Shown: piece after piece, positions 1 to 8,446 of the stretch
How positions within the stretch are numbered: the stretch's first letter is position 1
Layout of the letters: every line of letters begins with the position of its first letter
Source: Caballeronia pedi
GTDB lineage: Bacteria; Pseudomonadota; Gammaproteobacteria; Burkholderiales; Burkholderiaceae
Direction of reading: 5' to 3'
NCBI RefSeq assembly: GCF_001544915.2
Contig: NZ_FCOE02000002.1
Location: forward strand, 124,001 to 188,000
DNA: 64,000 nucleotides
Notes under the pieces: generated by a model
What the model saw: only the letters and a program-made list of their open reading frames with translations
Databases searched by the model: none
Told to the model about the DNA's origin: nothing
Translations under genes and position numbers: made by a program

Positions 1-648
1 GCCGAGACTGGACACGAGCGTGCCCGCGCCCGACACCGTCGTCCCGGTCTGCTCGACGACGCCGCCGAGACTCGACACCGTCGTGCCCACCGGATTCGTG
101 CTCGTGCCGATGGCGCCGAGCCCGGCCGACACGCCATCGCCGAGCGTGGACACCGCCGCGCCCGCGTTCGATACGACAGCGCCAGCGGCCTTCGTGGTGT
201 CCGTGCCGACGCCGGGCGCGGTCGTCGAGCCGATGACCGTGCCGACGCCCGATACTGTGTCGCCGACCGCGGACACCACGTTGCCCGTCTTGTCCGCGAC
301 GGCCGCGACCGGCTGGACAGTCGCGCTGCCCGTTCCGCCACCCGATCCGCCGCCGCCGGTCCCCCCGCCACCGCCACTGCCGCCGCCACCGGTGCTGCCG
401 GTGTTGGTCCCCGAACCGCCGCCCGACCCCGAACCTCCACCCGATCCCGATCCGCCGCCGCTTCCCGATCCGCCGCCCGCGCTGCTGCCGTCGCCGGTCG
501 AGATCGTGCCCGAGCCGCTGCCGCTCGCGCCGGCCGACTTGCTCATCGTCCCCGATCCGCCGCATGCCGCGAGCGCGAGCAGGCTGGCGACCGCAGCCGC
601 GACGATGGTTTTGCGCATGACTTCGCGTTCGATGTTCTTCGTATTCAT
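1..648 (-). CDS. Gly/Ser-rich collagen-like lipoprotein (partial, C-terminus outside window)
   Basis: 216 codons are visible and the gene runs off the left edge. The N-terminus has a charged stretch, a hydrophobic core and a lipobox (L-A-A-C) with the acylated cysteine near residue 29, so the product should be a secreted lipoprotein. Residues about 31-108 are an extreme low-complexity Gly/Ser/Thr run. After it come imperfect short repeats of the type VSxLG and TVSGxG. Burkholderiaceae genomes carry such proteins under the label collagen-like triple helix repeat protein; the true fold is unknown to me. The start at 648 is preceded by a GAGGGCG ribosome site. A second in-frame ATG at 618 would give a more typical lipoprotein signal but lacks a clear site. 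It is divergent from the pilus locus. Confidence 0.75.
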   Translation of the reverse strand, partial: MNTKNIEREVMRKTIVAAAVASLLALAACGGSGTMSKSAGASGSGSGTISTGDGSSAGGGSGSGGGSGSGGGSGSGGGSGTNTGSTGGGGSGGGGGTGGGGSGGGTGSATVQPVAAVADKTGNVVSAVGDTVSGVGTVIGSTTAPGVGTDTTKAAGAVVSNAGAAVSTLGDGVSAGLGAIGTSTNPVGTTVSSLGGVVEQTGTTVSGAGTLVSSLG

Positions 649-817
649 TTCGCCCTCGATGTTTCGTATTGAACGAACCGCGAGCGAATAACTGCATTAG
701 GTGTGCCATCGCACGGACCGCGAACGATTGCGATGCTTGCGCACTACCGTTCGTTCCGATGCATCAAGGACTTGCGCCGAAAACGTATGAGTCGTACAGC
801 ACGCGGCAACGGCGCGT

Positions 818-852
818 CGTAACGTTACGCACGCTGGGCGGCGTTACGCCGC
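818..852. repeat. Two adjacent palindromes, candidate operator
   Basis: CGTAACGTTACG at 818-829 is a perfect 12-base palindrome. Nine bases further, GCGGCG-TTA-CGCCGC at 838-852 is a perfect 6-bp inverted repeat. Both contain CGTTACG, and another GTTACGCG follows at about 858. The spacing and symmetry suggest a protein-binding site, but no regulator can be assigned. A related GTTACGTAAC palindrome occurs at 16624-16633, upstream of the EAL gene. Confidence 0.35.
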
Positions 853-1006
853 GACGGGTTACGCGAAAAGCCCATGCTGGCTTGCAGGCAGGAAATTCGT
901 GCTCCGGCGATCGCGTGAATCAGTTGCATTTACTGATATTTCGAATACGCCTGCCAAAAAGCAGCATCGATTAAGCGCCCTGCTCAAACAATCGGTCAGA
1001 CAATAA

Positions 1007-1035
1007 TTGATTTTGAGATAGGCTTGCGTTATAAA
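1007..1035 (+). promoter_or_regulatory. Candidate sigma-70 promoter for flp/tad
   Basis: TTGATT (1007-1012) and TATAAA (1030-1035) are separated by exactly 17 bases in an AT-richer patch. Transcription from here would leave a leader of roughly 190 bases before flp at 1230. A shorter alternative is the extended -10-like TGGTATAAG at 1185-1193. Confidence 0.4.
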
Positions 1036-1229
1036 TCGGCTAACGAATACCTCTTCCACGATGAACCGCCAGAGAGGGCGCGATCGACAGAGACGAGGCG
1101 AAAGATAAATCAAAGTTGGTATACCGGACCGACGCGCCGTTTCGGGCGAGGCGTAAGCACGCGCCTTTCCGTCAGGTGTGCGGATGGTATAAGCGGCCAG
1201 AGAATTAGAACCCATCCGAGGGCAACAAA

Positions 1230-1406
1230 ATGAACGCAAACATTCTTCGATTCTTTCGCGACCGCCGCGGGATAACTGCCATCGAATATGGACTGATTGC
1301 CGGTGTATTGGCACTGGGCATCATGACGGCGGTCGGCGATGTCGCCACTCAACTGAAAAGCACGTTTCAGGCAATCAAGACAGAACTCGCGAAAACCGCG
1401 ACCTGA
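1230..1406 (+). CDS. flp: Flp type IVb prepilin
   Basis: A 58-residue protein with the hallmark of Flp pilins. A short basic leader ends in glycine (residue 14), followed by I-T-A-I-E-Y, so the processed pilin has the invariant Glu at +5 and Tyr at +6 used by the Tad secretion machine. A single hydrophobic helix (residues about 20-40) forms the pilus core, and a short lysine-containing tail follows. A GAGGGC ribosome site sits just upstream of the ATG. It is the first gene of the tad locus, followed by a hairpin terminator that would let the pilin be made in excess over the assembly proteins. Cleavage is expected by the product of the next gene. Confidence 0.93.
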   Translation: MNANILRFFRDRRGITAIEYGLIAGVLALGIMTAVGDVATQLKSTFQAIKTELAKTAT

Positions 1407-1467
1407 GCGGCAATCGGCTTTTGCCGTTATTCGGCGCGGCCGACTGATCCGGTAAGTCCTTGATATT

Positions 1468-1497
1468 CGCGCCGTCGGTGACGGCGCGAGGATTTTT
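1468..1497 (+). terminator. Rho-independent terminator/attenuator after flp
   Basis: A perfect 9-bp stem, CGCGCCGTC (1468-1476) and GACGGCGCG (1480-1488), with a GGT loop, is followed after a short gap by five T (1493-1497). Its place between flp and cpaA fits partial termination that raises pilin over assembly-gene transcript. Confidence 0.7.
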
Positions 1498-1575
1498 GTC
1501 GCCGCGCGATTATCGATTGAAAATCCGGATTAACGCGGATGACGGTTTTCGCCTTGCCTGCCGATTTGCTTTTAT

Positions 1576-2070
1576 ATGCTTTCCATTGAATCCGCGTCAT
1601 TTATCGGCTGGGCGCTCGCCGTCGCTTTATTCGACTGGCGGCGCAGGCTCATTCCTAATGCGTTCATTATCGCGGGCACGCTGTGCGCACTGGCGTTCGC
1701 CGCGCTACGGATTTCTCCTTTCGATACGGCCATCGGCGCTGCGCTGATCGGGCTCGTGGCGGGCTTCGTCGCGCTCATGCCGTTCTACGTGCTCGGCATG
1801 ATGGGCGCCGCCGACGTCAAGGTGTTCGCCGTGCTCGGCGTGTGGTGCGGACCGCGCGCGCTCGTCGGCATCTGGGTGGCGGCGAGTCTCGCGGCGTTCG
1901 TGCATGCGCTCGTGCTGCTCGCGCGCCGCCACGCCGCGTTCGCATTGCGCGATCTGCCCGACGCGGCCTCGCTCGACGAACGCAGACGCAGCAGCACGCC
2001 CTATGGCGCGTTGCTGTCGCTGGCCGCGCTCGGCCATCTGGTGCTCCACACGTTCGGAGCGCGCGCATGA
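1576..2070 (+). CDS. cpaA: Prepilin peptidase, A24 family (CpaA/TadV)
   Basis: 164 residues, mostly hydrophobic, the usual size of the short TadV/CpaA peptidases that lack the methylase domain of PilD. This inner-membrane aspartic protease processes Flp and the TadE-type pseudopilins. Both catalytic aspartates are visible: D20 in the context FDWRRRLIPN and D80 in GAADVK, the family's GxGD-type position with Ala in place of the central Gly. About four to five membrane segments can be drawn. There is no good ribosome site before the ATG at 1576. The stop overlaps the start of the next gene by ATGA. Confidence 0.9.
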   Translation: MLSIESASFIGWALAVALFDWRRRLIPNAFIIAGTLCALAFAALRISPFDTAIGAALIGLVAGFVALMPFYVLGMMGAADVKVFAVLGVWCGPRALVGIWVAASLAAFVHALVLLARRHAAFALRDLPDAASLDERRRSSTPYGALLSLAALGHLVLHTFGARA

Positions 2071-2525
2071 CGCGCCGGCGAAGCCGACACAGGCAGCGCG
2101 GCAACATGGCGATCGAGTTCGCCATCGTGTTTCCGCTCTTTTTCGTCGTGCTGTACGCGATCGTCACGTACAGCCTGATCTTCGTCGCGCAGCAGTCGCT
2201 GACGCTCGCGGCCGAAGAGGGCGCGCGCGCCGCGCTGCGCTTTCAGGCCAACGCGGTGAGCGTCGACGACGCCCTCGCGCGCCGCGCCGCCGCCGCCTGC
2301 GACACCGCAAACGGCCTGACCAACTGGCTGGCGGGCATCGCGCAATGCACCGCGACGCCCGCGCCGTGTGCGTATGACGCGACGCTGCGCTGCATCGAGG
2401 TCACGCTCGACTACGGCTACGCGCAACGGCCGCTCGTGCCGACGCTGCCGCTCTTCGGTCTGGCGCTGCCCGACGCGCTCGTCGCCCGCGCGATGGTTCA
2501 ACTCGATCCGGACAACGTGCTATGA
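2067..2525 (+). CDS. tadE: TadE-like pseudopilin
   Basis: 152 residues with a basic N-terminus and the segment RGNMAIEFAIVFPLFF, the TadE-family signature resembling a type IVb prepilin with Glu at +5. One N-terminal membrane helix is followed by a periplasmic domain with four cysteines, which could form disulfides. TadE-type minor pilins are processed by the prepilin peptidase and help initiate or stabilise the Flp pilus. The start at 2067 overlaps the cpaA stop by four bases, so translation is probably coupled. Confidence 0.88.
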   Translation: MTRRRSRHRQRGNMAIEFAIVFPLFFVVLYAIVTYSLIFVAQQSLTLAAEEGARAALRFQANAVSVDDALARRAAAACDTANGLTNWLAGIAQCTATPAPCAYDATLRCIEVTLDYGYAQRPLVPTLPLFGLALPDALVARAMVQLDPDNVL

Positions 2526-2558
2526 GCGCGCGCGTCCGCATCCACTTCTCCTGACGCC

Positions 2559-3482
2559 ATGGCCAATCTGACCCGCACGCTCGCCATCCTGCTGTTCACG
2601 CTCGCGCTCGTTCTCGGGGTCTTCGCGGTGATGCTCGCGCGCGAGCCCGCGCCGGCTCCCGAGCGCGATCACGCGCCTGCGCACACCTCGGCGATGGTGA
2701 CGCCGCAGCGCCTCGCGCCAGTCGTCGTCGCCGCGCGCGATCTGCCAGCGGGCCAGCCGCTCGATGCCGCCGCGCTCACCGTGCGCATGCAGGCGGAGCC
2801 TGCGCCGGGCGCGTTCAGCGACACCGCCGCACTGATCGGCCGCGTGCCGCTGGCGGCCATCAAAACCGGTACGCCCCTGACCGCCGACGCCCTGTCGAGC
2901 GGTCTCGCCGATGTCGTCGCGCCGGGCGAGCGCGCGGTGGCCGTGCGCATCGACGAGACCAACGCGGTCGGCAATTTCGCGCGCCCGGGCGACGCCGTCG
3001 ACGTGTTCTTCACGTTGAAGCGCGAAGGCGGCGCGGCGAGCGGCGATGCGGAAATCTCGACCACGCAGGCGCGTCTGCTGTTATCGAAGGTGCGCGTGCT
3101 GAGCATCGGCGATGCGACGCTCGGCTCCGGCGCGGCCACAGCAAAAAGCACCAATCCGGGCAGCCCGCGCACGGCGGTGCTCGCGATCCGCACCGCCGAT
3201 GTCGACGCGCTCACGCTCGCGGAAAGCGCGGGCCGCCTCGTGCTCGCGCTGCGCAATTCCGCCGATGACGAAACCCCGCCGCCCCAGACATTCGCGCCGC
3301 TCCATGCTGCGGCGTCCACGGACGGCGGCGCGGCGCGCGCGGCGGCGGGCATTTCGCTCGGCACGCTCGCGGGCGCACGCACGGCGGTGCGTCCCGTAGA
3401 GCGAACACGCAGCGCGCGCGCACCGGCGGGCGATGAAATCGAAGTGATCCGCGGCGGGCGCGCGGAACGCGTCGCGTATTGA
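2559..3482 (+). CDS. cpaB: Flp pilus assembly protein CpaB/RcpC
   Basis: 307 residues with an N-terminal membrane anchor (about 5-27), then an SAF-type domain (about 50-115, including VVVAARDLPAGQPL and an IGRVPLAAIKTGTPL stretch) and a RcpC-type beta-rich domain that contains RVDV-like elements and VDVFFTLK. CpaB proteins are periplasmic and are thought to support the outer-membrane secretin complex of Tad systems. The C-terminal 70 residues are Ala/Arg-rich and probably unstructured. The next gene follows directly. Confidence 0.88.
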   Translation: MANLTRTLAILLFTLALVLGVFAVMLAREPAPAPERDHAPAHTSAMVTPQRLAPVVVAARDLPAGQPLDAAALTVRMQAEPAPGAFSDTAALIGRVPLAAIKTGTPLTADALSSGLADVVAPGERAVAVRIDETNAVGNFARPGDAVDVFFTLKREGGAASGDAEISTTQARLLLSKVRVLSIGDATLGSGAATAKSTNPGSPRTAVLAIRTADVDALTLAESAGRLVLALRNSADDETPPPQTFAPLHAAASTDGGAARAAAGISLGTLAGARTAVRPVERTRSARAPAGDEIEVIRGGRAERVAY

Positions 3483-3511
3483 ATCAGACGGGAACCAGAC
3501 GGCAAGCCAGC

Positions 3512-4885
3512 ATGACGACAACAAGAAAACGATGGAAAACGGCGGCGCTCGCCGCATGCGTGGCGGCAGCGCTCGCGGCCAATGTGTACGCGGCCTCGCG
3601 CGATGCACCGCGCAGCGAGTCGCCGCTCTCCGATGCCAGCGTCATCGCCCTGTCGACGGGTGCGCAAAAGCCGCTCGCGCGCGGCCGGACGATTTCGCGC
3701 GTCGCGGTTGGCGATCCGGCCGTAGCCGATGTGAACGTGCTGAAGGGCGGCGGCGTGCTGCTCGTCGGCAAATCGGCGGGCACGACGAATCTGCTGCTAT
3801 GGGAACGCGGCCGCGATTCGCCGCTGTCCTACACGGTCGAGGTCGCGGCGAGCGCGAGCGCCGCACTCGCCGACGCCGCTGCGCCGCAAGTGCGCGTGCT
3901 CGGCCAGACCGCCGTGCTCACCGGCACGACGCCGACGATGGAAAAGCATCAGCGCGCGGTGGCGGCGGCGCGCGCGTCGGTGGGCAAGGACGGCGCGCTC
4001 GTCGATGCATCGGCGGTGGCGACGAAAAGCGTCGTCCAGGTCGATGTCAAGGTGGTCGAGTTCAGCAAGACCGTGCTCAAGCAGGCGGGCTTCAACCTCT
4101 TCTCGCAGAACCACGCGGGCTTCGCGTTCGGCACCTTCGCGCCGAGCGCGCTCACGAGCGTCACGGGCGGCGCGACCAATCCGCTGTCCGTCACGGCGAC
4201 GTCGCCGATCGGCTCCGCGTTCAACCTGCTGCTCAACTCGACCTCGCGCGGCCTGTTCGCGAATCTGAGTCTGCTCGAAGGCAACAACCTCGCGCGCGTG
4301 CTCGCGCAGCCGACGCTCGTCGCGCTGTCGGGCCAGAGCGCGAGCTTCCTCGCGGGCGGCGAGATTCCGGTGCCGGTGCCGCAATCGCTCGGCACCACGA
4401 CGATCGTCTACAAGCCCTACGGCATCGGCCTCTCGCTGACGCCGACGGTGCTCGGGCCCGAGCGCATCGCGCTGAAGGTCGCGCCCGAGGCGAGCCAGCT
4501 CGACTTCGCGCACGCGATCACCATCGACGGCGTCTCGGTGCCCGCGCTCACCACGCGGCGCGCGGAAACGGCGGTCGAACTCGGCGACGGCGAGAGCTTC
4601 GTGATCGGCGGACTGGTCGATCGCGAGACCGCGTCGAACGTCAACAAGGTGCCGCTGCTCGGCGATCTGCCGATCATCGGCGCGTTCTTCAAGACCTTGC
4701 AGTACTCGCAGCAGGATCGCGAACTGGTGATCATCGTGACGCCGCATCTGGTCGCGCCGATCGCGAAGAACGCCGCATTGCCGTCCACGCCCGGTCAGCA
4801 ATCCGAACAGCGCGACGGCCCGGTGTGGCGGACCTTCGTCGGCGGGGCGCTGTCTCCCGACGCCGCGCCGGGGTTTTCTCAATGA
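3512..4885 (+). CDS. cpaC: Tad secretin (CpaC/RcpA)
   Basis: 457 residues from ATG 3512. An in-frame TTG at 3479 would overlap cpaB but places charged residues before the signal peptide. A clear signal peptide ends near NVYA. An N-terminal pilus-assembly domain (about 45-100, with RVAVGDPAVADV) precedes the secretin domain. The domain's terminal signature VPLLGDLPIIGAFFK lies at about 380-395 and is followed by an ELVIIVTPHLV strand. The protein should form the outer-membrane channel through which the Flp pilus passes. It overlaps the next gene by ATGA. Confidence 0.92.
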   Translation: MTTTRKRWKTAALAACVAAALAANVYAASRDAPRSESPLSDASVIALSTGAQKPLARGRTISRVAVGDPAVADVNVLKGGGVLLVGKSAGTTNLLLWERGRDSPLSYTVEVAASASAALADAAAPQVRVLGQTAVLTGTTPTMEKHQRAVAAARASVGKDGALVDASAVATKSVVQVDVKVVEFSKTVLKQAGFNLFSQNHAGFAFGTFAPSALTSVTGGATNPLSVTATSPIGSAFNLLLNSTSRGLFANLSLLEGNNLARVLAQPTLVALSGQSASFLAGGEIPVPVPQSLGTTTIVYKPYGIGLSLTPTVLGPERIALKVAPEASQLDFAHAITIDGVSVPALTTRRAETAVELGDGESFVIGGLVDRETASNVNKVPLLGDLPIIGAFFKTLQYSQQDRELVIIVTPHLVAPIAKNAALPSTPGQQSEQRDGPVWRTFVGGALSPDAAPGFSQ

Positions 4886-6129
4886 CGCCGATGCGCTTTC
4901 TCTGCGCGAGCGCCGACGCCGCGCGCCACGACTGGCTGCAACGCGCGCTCGCGGGCGCGGGCGCGGTCGAACCTGCGCCGTGCGAGGCCGCCGCGCTCGT
5001 CGCGCAGATCGGCGAACGCGCGCCTGCGCTCGTGTTCGTCGATTTCAGCGCGAGCACGACCGGAAACACCCAGGCGAGCGTGCTTGCGCAAGCGGCCCGC
5101 GACGCGTTTCCCGAGGTGCCGATCGTCGCGCTCGGCACGCTCGCGACGCCCGCGCCGGCGCTCGCGGCATTGCGCGCGGGGGTGCGCGATTTCGCCGATG
5201 TCACCGGCCCGAGCGCCGATGTCGTCGCGATCGTGCAGCGCCTCGTCAATGAGCGTCCTCCTCAGCGCAACGAACCGGCGAGCCGTCAGGGCAAGCTGAC
5301 CGTGCTGCTCGGCGCACGCATCGGCGTGGGCGTGAGCACGCTCGCGGCGAATCTCGCGGTGAGTCTGCAAAAACGCGGCGTGCAGACGGGCCGCACCACG
5401 GCGCTGCTCGATCTCGGCCTGCCCGCCGCCGACAGCGCGCTTCTGCTCGACACGCGCAGCGAACTGCACTTCGTCGATGCCGTGCGCAACCTGCGCCGCT
5501 TCGACGACACCTTCGTGAACACCGCGTTCGCGCGTCACGCGAGCGGCCTTGCACTCACCACGCTGCCCGCCGATCTCGCCGAGATGCGCGCGATCTCGTT
5601 CGCGTCGGCGGTCAGCACGCTGAACCGCCTGCGCGCGTACTTCGATCATCAGATCGTCGATCTGGGCGGCTTCTCGAATGCCGAATTCATCGCGCAGGCG
5701 TTGCAGGCCGCGGATGAAGCTTGGCTCGTCTGCGATCCGAATGTCGCGTCGGTCGTGTCGGCGATGTCGCTCTTCGACACCTTGCGTCCGGACGACGAAG
5801 GCGCGCCGCCCGCGTCGCTCGGACTCGTCGTGAACAAGTTCGACGCGGCGCTCAACTTCGGCGCGGATCAGATGGCCGAGCGGCTGAACCTGCCGCTCGT
5901 CGCCGTGCTGCCGGCGCGCGCGCAGGCGCTGGGCCGCGCGGTGAATCAGGGACGTCTGCTCGCCGATTGCGCCGGGCGCGACCCCTACGTGCGCGCGCTC
6001 GCGCCGCTGGTCGCGCGGCTGATGCACATGCACGGCGACCTTCACGAAGAAGCGTCGCGCGCGCGACCGACGGCCCGCGCCGCGCTGAACGTGGCGCATT
6101 TCCTTCCCAACTTTCTCAGACGGTCATAG
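4882..6129 (+). CDS. cpaE: Pilus assembly ATPase CpaE/TadZ with receiver-like N-terminus
   Basis: 415 residues. The N-terminal 120 residues resemble a response-regulator fold, with an aspartate retained in VFVDFS. The remainder is a MinD/ParA-like domain that localises Tad machinery to a cell pole. The P-loop region at about 144-153 reads GARIGVGVST. It keeps the CpaE-type GAR..GVG.ST layout but lacks both lysines of classical deviant Walker A motifs, and it has Ile where many CpaE proteins have Gly. ATP binding or hydrolysis may therefore be weak, as proposed for some TadZ proteins. The start overlaps the cpaC stop by ATGA. Confidence 0.88.
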   Translation: MTPMRFLCASADAARHDWLQRALAGAGAVEPAPCEAAALVAQIGERAPALVFVDFSASTTGNTQASVLAQAARDAFPEVPIVALGTLATPAPALAALRAGVRDFADVTGPSADVVAIVQRLVNERPPQRNEPASRQGKLTVLLGARIGVGVSTLAANLAVSLQKRGVQTGRTTALLDLGLPAADSALLLDTRSELHFVDAVRNLRRFDDTFVNTAFARHASGLALTTLPADLAEMRAISFASAVSTLNRLRAYFDHQIVDLGGFSNAEFIAQALQAADEAWLVCDPNVASVVSAMSLFDTLRPDDEGAPPASLGLVVNKFDAALNFGADQMAERLNLPLVAVLPARAQALGRAVNQGRLLADCAGRDPYVRALAPLVARLMHMHGDLHEEASRARPTARAALNVAHFLPNFLRRS

Positions 6130-6132
6130 ACG

Positions 6133-7515
6133 ATGGCTCAGGACTTCAGCAAGGACATCGCGTTCGCGAACGATCTGGCCGAAGACGCCACCGCGTTCGC
6201 CCATTCGCAGCAGTTTCAGGACGTGGCGACGGCGGCGCACGAGCATCTGCTGACGCGCATCGAGGAACTGGGCGCCGAGTTCGGCCGATGGTCGCGGCAG
6301 GCGATCCAGCAATTCGTCGATCTGGAAATGGACAGCTTCGTGCGTTTGCGCCGCGTGCCGTTGAACGAGAGCGAGGTGCGTCTGGTCGCGGCGGCGCTGA
6401 CGAAGGAACTCGCGGGTTTCGGTCCGCTGGAAGACCTGCTCGCCGATGCCGCCGTCGAAGACATCCTCATCAACGGTTATAGCGACGTGTACGTGTCGCG
6501 TCACGGCATGCTCGAAAAGATTCCGGTGCGTTTCGCGGATAACGCGCATCTGCTGCGTATCGTGCGGCGGATTCTCGCGCCTATCGGCAGGCGTCTGGAT
6601 GAATCGAATCCGATGGTCGATGCGCGTTTGCCCGATGGCGGTCGCGTGAATGTGGTGATCGAGCCGCTTTCGATCGATGGCCCGGTCGTATCGATCCGCA
6701 AGTTTCGTCGCGATCCGTTGCGTCCCGACGATCTGCTCGCCAACGGCACCTTCAATCAGGACATCGCTTCGTTGCTGCAGGCCGCAGTGGACGCGCGTTG
6801 CAACGTACTCGTGTCCGGCGGGACGAGTTCGGGCAAGACATCGCTACTGAACGCGCTCGCGTTCTTCATTCCGAAGCACGAACGTGTCGTGACGATCGAG
6901 GACACCGCGGAACTGTCGCTGAATCATCCGCATGTCGTGCGTCTGGAAAGCAGACCCGGCGGCTTCGACGGCGCGGGCGTCGTGTCGATCCGCGACCTGT
7001 TGCGCAACACGTTGCGGATGCGGCCGGACCGCATCATCGTCGGCGAAGTACGCGGTGGCGAAGTGCTCGAAATGCTTCAGGCGATGAACACCGGCCACGA
7101 CGGTTCGATGGGCACCGTGCACGCCAGCTCGCCGCGCGAGTGTCTCTACCGGCTCGAAATGCTCGCGGGTTTTGCGGGCTTTCAGGGCACCGAAGCGAGC
7201 TTGAGAAGACAGATCGCCAACGCGATCGACTTCATCGTGCAGATCGGGCGGCTTTCGAACGGACGCCGCCGCATTCTTTCCGTCACCGAAGTCACCGGAC
7301 TCTCCGACAACATCATCGCGATGCAGGAGCTGTATCGCTACGAACCTGCCGTCGATGCGAACGGCGACGAAGCAGACCGCTGGAGCTGGCTCGGCATTCA
7401 TCCGAGTTCGCCGAAGCTCGCGAAATTCCGGCAGGCGCTCGGCGTCGCGCTGTCGGACGGCTTCGGTCAGTCCGGGCGATTCGGCGGCGGCTTCGGCGGA
7501 GGCTTCAATGGTTAG
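6133..7515 (+). CDS. tadA: Tad secretion ATPase TadA/CpaF
   Basis: 460 residues of the VirB11/GspE-type ATPase family. The N-terminal domain (1-150) contains [20 protein letters not shown], typical of CpaF. The Walker A motif GGTSSGKT lies at about 229-236, and the Asp/His box and Walker B region ([14 protein letters not shown], about 297-310) follow. [13 protein letters not shown] is the conserved arginine/His motif region. The C-terminus is glycine-rich ([10 protein letters not shown]). The cytoplasmic hexamer powers Flp assembly together with TadB and TadC. The stop overlaps tadB by eight bases. Confidence 0.95.
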   Translation: MAQDFSKDIAFANDLAEDATAFAHSQQFQDVATAAHEHLLTRIEELGAEFGRWSRQAIQQFVDLEMDSFVRLRRVPLNESEVRLVAAALTKELAGFGPLEDLLADAAVEDILINGYSDVYVSRHGMLEKIPVRFADNAHLLRIVRRILAPIGRRLDESNPMVDARLPDGGRVNVVIEPLSIDGPVVSIRKFRRDPLRPDDLLANGTFNQDIASLLQAAVDARCNVLVSGGTSSGKTSLLNALAFFIPKHERVVTIEDTAELSLNHPHVVRLESRPGGFDGAGVVSIRDLLRNTLRMRPDRIIVGEVRGGEVLEMLQAMNTGHDGSMGTVHASSPRECLYRLEMLAGFAGFQGTEASLRRQIANAIDFIVQIGRLSNGRRRILSVTEVTGLSDNIIAMQELYRYEPAVDANGDEADRWSWLGIHPSSPKLAKFRQALGVALSDGFGQSGRFGGGFGGGFNG

Positions 7516-8446
7516 AGCCGTCGCGCTCATCGCGATGCTCGCGCTGCTGTGCGCGGCGGCGGCGCTCTTGCTGTGGCGTCGCGGCACGAACACGCGCGAG
7601 CGTGCGCTGACCGGGCGCTTCGTCGACCGGCAGGTGCAGACGCCGCGGCCCCAACCGGTCACGCGGCCCGCTGCCAACGCGACGACGCCAAAAGGCGACA
7701 TCGCGCACGCGCGCGCCGCGTTCGCGAATCTGATGAATCGCGCGGGGATCGAACGTCCGCGCGCGCTCGCGGGCACGACCATGACCATCGCCGCGAGCGG
7801 CGCGGTCTGGGCCGAGATGAGCGCCGGGCCGGTGATCGGCGCGATCGTCGCCGCGCTCGTGCTCGCCGCCGTCTACGCGTGGCTGACGTGGCGCGCGCAG
7901 AAACGCCAGCAGCGCATCGTGCGGCAACTGCCGCCGTTTCTCGATGGCATCGTGCGCATGATCGTCATCGGCCATAGCGTGCCGGCCGCGTTCCAGGCCG
8001 CGCTTGCCAGCGCCGAAGCGCCGCTCTCCGAATGCCTCGGCCGCGCGCTGCCGATGCTGCGCACCGGCGTGGAAATCGATCACGCGCTCGGCGCGGTTGC
8101 GCGCATGTATCGCGTGCGCGAGCTGGAACTCGTCGGCTCGGTGCTGCGCGTATCGGTGAAATACGGCGGCCGCTCCGACGTGATGCTCGACCGCATGGCG
8201 GCGATGATGCGCGATCTGGAGCAGGCGAGCCGCGAACTCGTTGCGCTGTCGACGGAGACGCGCCTCTCGTCATGGGTGCTCGGCCTGCTGCCGATCCTGC
8301 TCGGCGCGATGGTGATCGTCACCAACCCCGAATATTTCGATGCGATGTGGAGCGACGCGCTCGGCAAGCGCCTCGTCTATGTCGCCGTCGCGCTGCAGAT
8401 GCTCGGCGCGTGGTTGCTCTACCGGCTCGCGAGGCTCAGGACATGA
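7508..8446 (+). CDS. tadB: Tad inner-membrane platform protein TadB
   Basis: 312 residues of the type II secretion F (T2SSF) family. An N-terminal membrane segment (about 3-22) is followed by a cytoplasmic linker, two hydrophobic segments near 95-125, the T2SSF core (from LPPFLDGIVRMIVIGHS through SVLRVSVKYGGRSDVMLDRMA) and C-terminal membrane helices. It forms the inner-membrane platform with TadC and couples TadA ATP use to pilin extraction. The ATG at 7508 lies inside the tadA end, consistent with coupling. Confidence 0.9.
   Translation: MVRAVALIAMLALLCAAAALLLWRRGTNTRERALTGRFVDRQVQTPRPQPVTRPAANATTPKGDIAHARAAFANLMNRAGIERPRALAGTTMTIAASGAVWAEMSAGPVIGAIVAALVLAAVYAWLTWRAQKRQQRIVRQLPPFLDGIVRMIVIGHSVPAAFQAALASAEAPLSECLGRALPMLRTGVEIDHALGAVARMYRVRELELVGSVLRVSVKYGGRSDVMLDRMAAMMRDLEQASRELVALSTETRLSSWVLGLLPILLGAMVIVTNPEYFDAMWSDALGKRLVYVAVALQMLGAWLLYRLARLRT

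Larger units (their letters stand above)
649..1229. other. Intergenic region upstream of the pilus locus
   Basis: About 580 bases separate the divergent lipoprotein gene and flp. I see no convincing gene here. The region holds a cluster of GTTACG-containing palindromes (818-852), a sigma-70-like promoter at 1007-1035 and an extended -10-like element at 1185-1193. It is visibly less GC-rich than its flanks between about 960 and 1130, as expected for a promoter region. Confidence 0.6.

Noticed and set aside
340..510. Low-complexity CCGCCGCC-type tract as a possible tandem repeat or CRISPR-like array
   Set aside because: It is the coding sequence of the Gly/Ser linker in the lipoprotein; there are no regular repeat-spacer units.
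20..691. Proline-rich plus-strand frame at the left edge
   Set aside because: It is the antisense reading of the Gly/Ser-rich lipoprotein gene, which has a signal peptide, lipobox and ribosome site on the minus strand.
1145..1158. Possible sigma-54 promoter (GG-N10-GC) before flp
   Set aside because: The -12 lacks TT and the -24 block is a poor match, so it cannot be told from background despite the sigma-54 activator gene nearby.
859..1352. Minus-strand frames upstream of and across flp (151 and 80 codons)
   Set aside because: No ribosome site, no recognisable domain, and they lie over the flp promoter region and the flp gene itself.
1543..1557. Possible sigma-54 promoter (GG-N10-GC) before cpaA
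   Set aside because: Only the invariant dinucleotides and TTGC match. It would leave about a seven-base leader, and GG-N10-GC is frequent by chance in this GC-rich sequence.
3532..4881. Long plus-strand frame overlapping the secretin gene and running into the cpaE frame
   Set aside because: Its first 450 codons are an out-of-frame reading of cpaC with extreme Arg content. Only the part from ATG 4882 is a real gene (cpaE).
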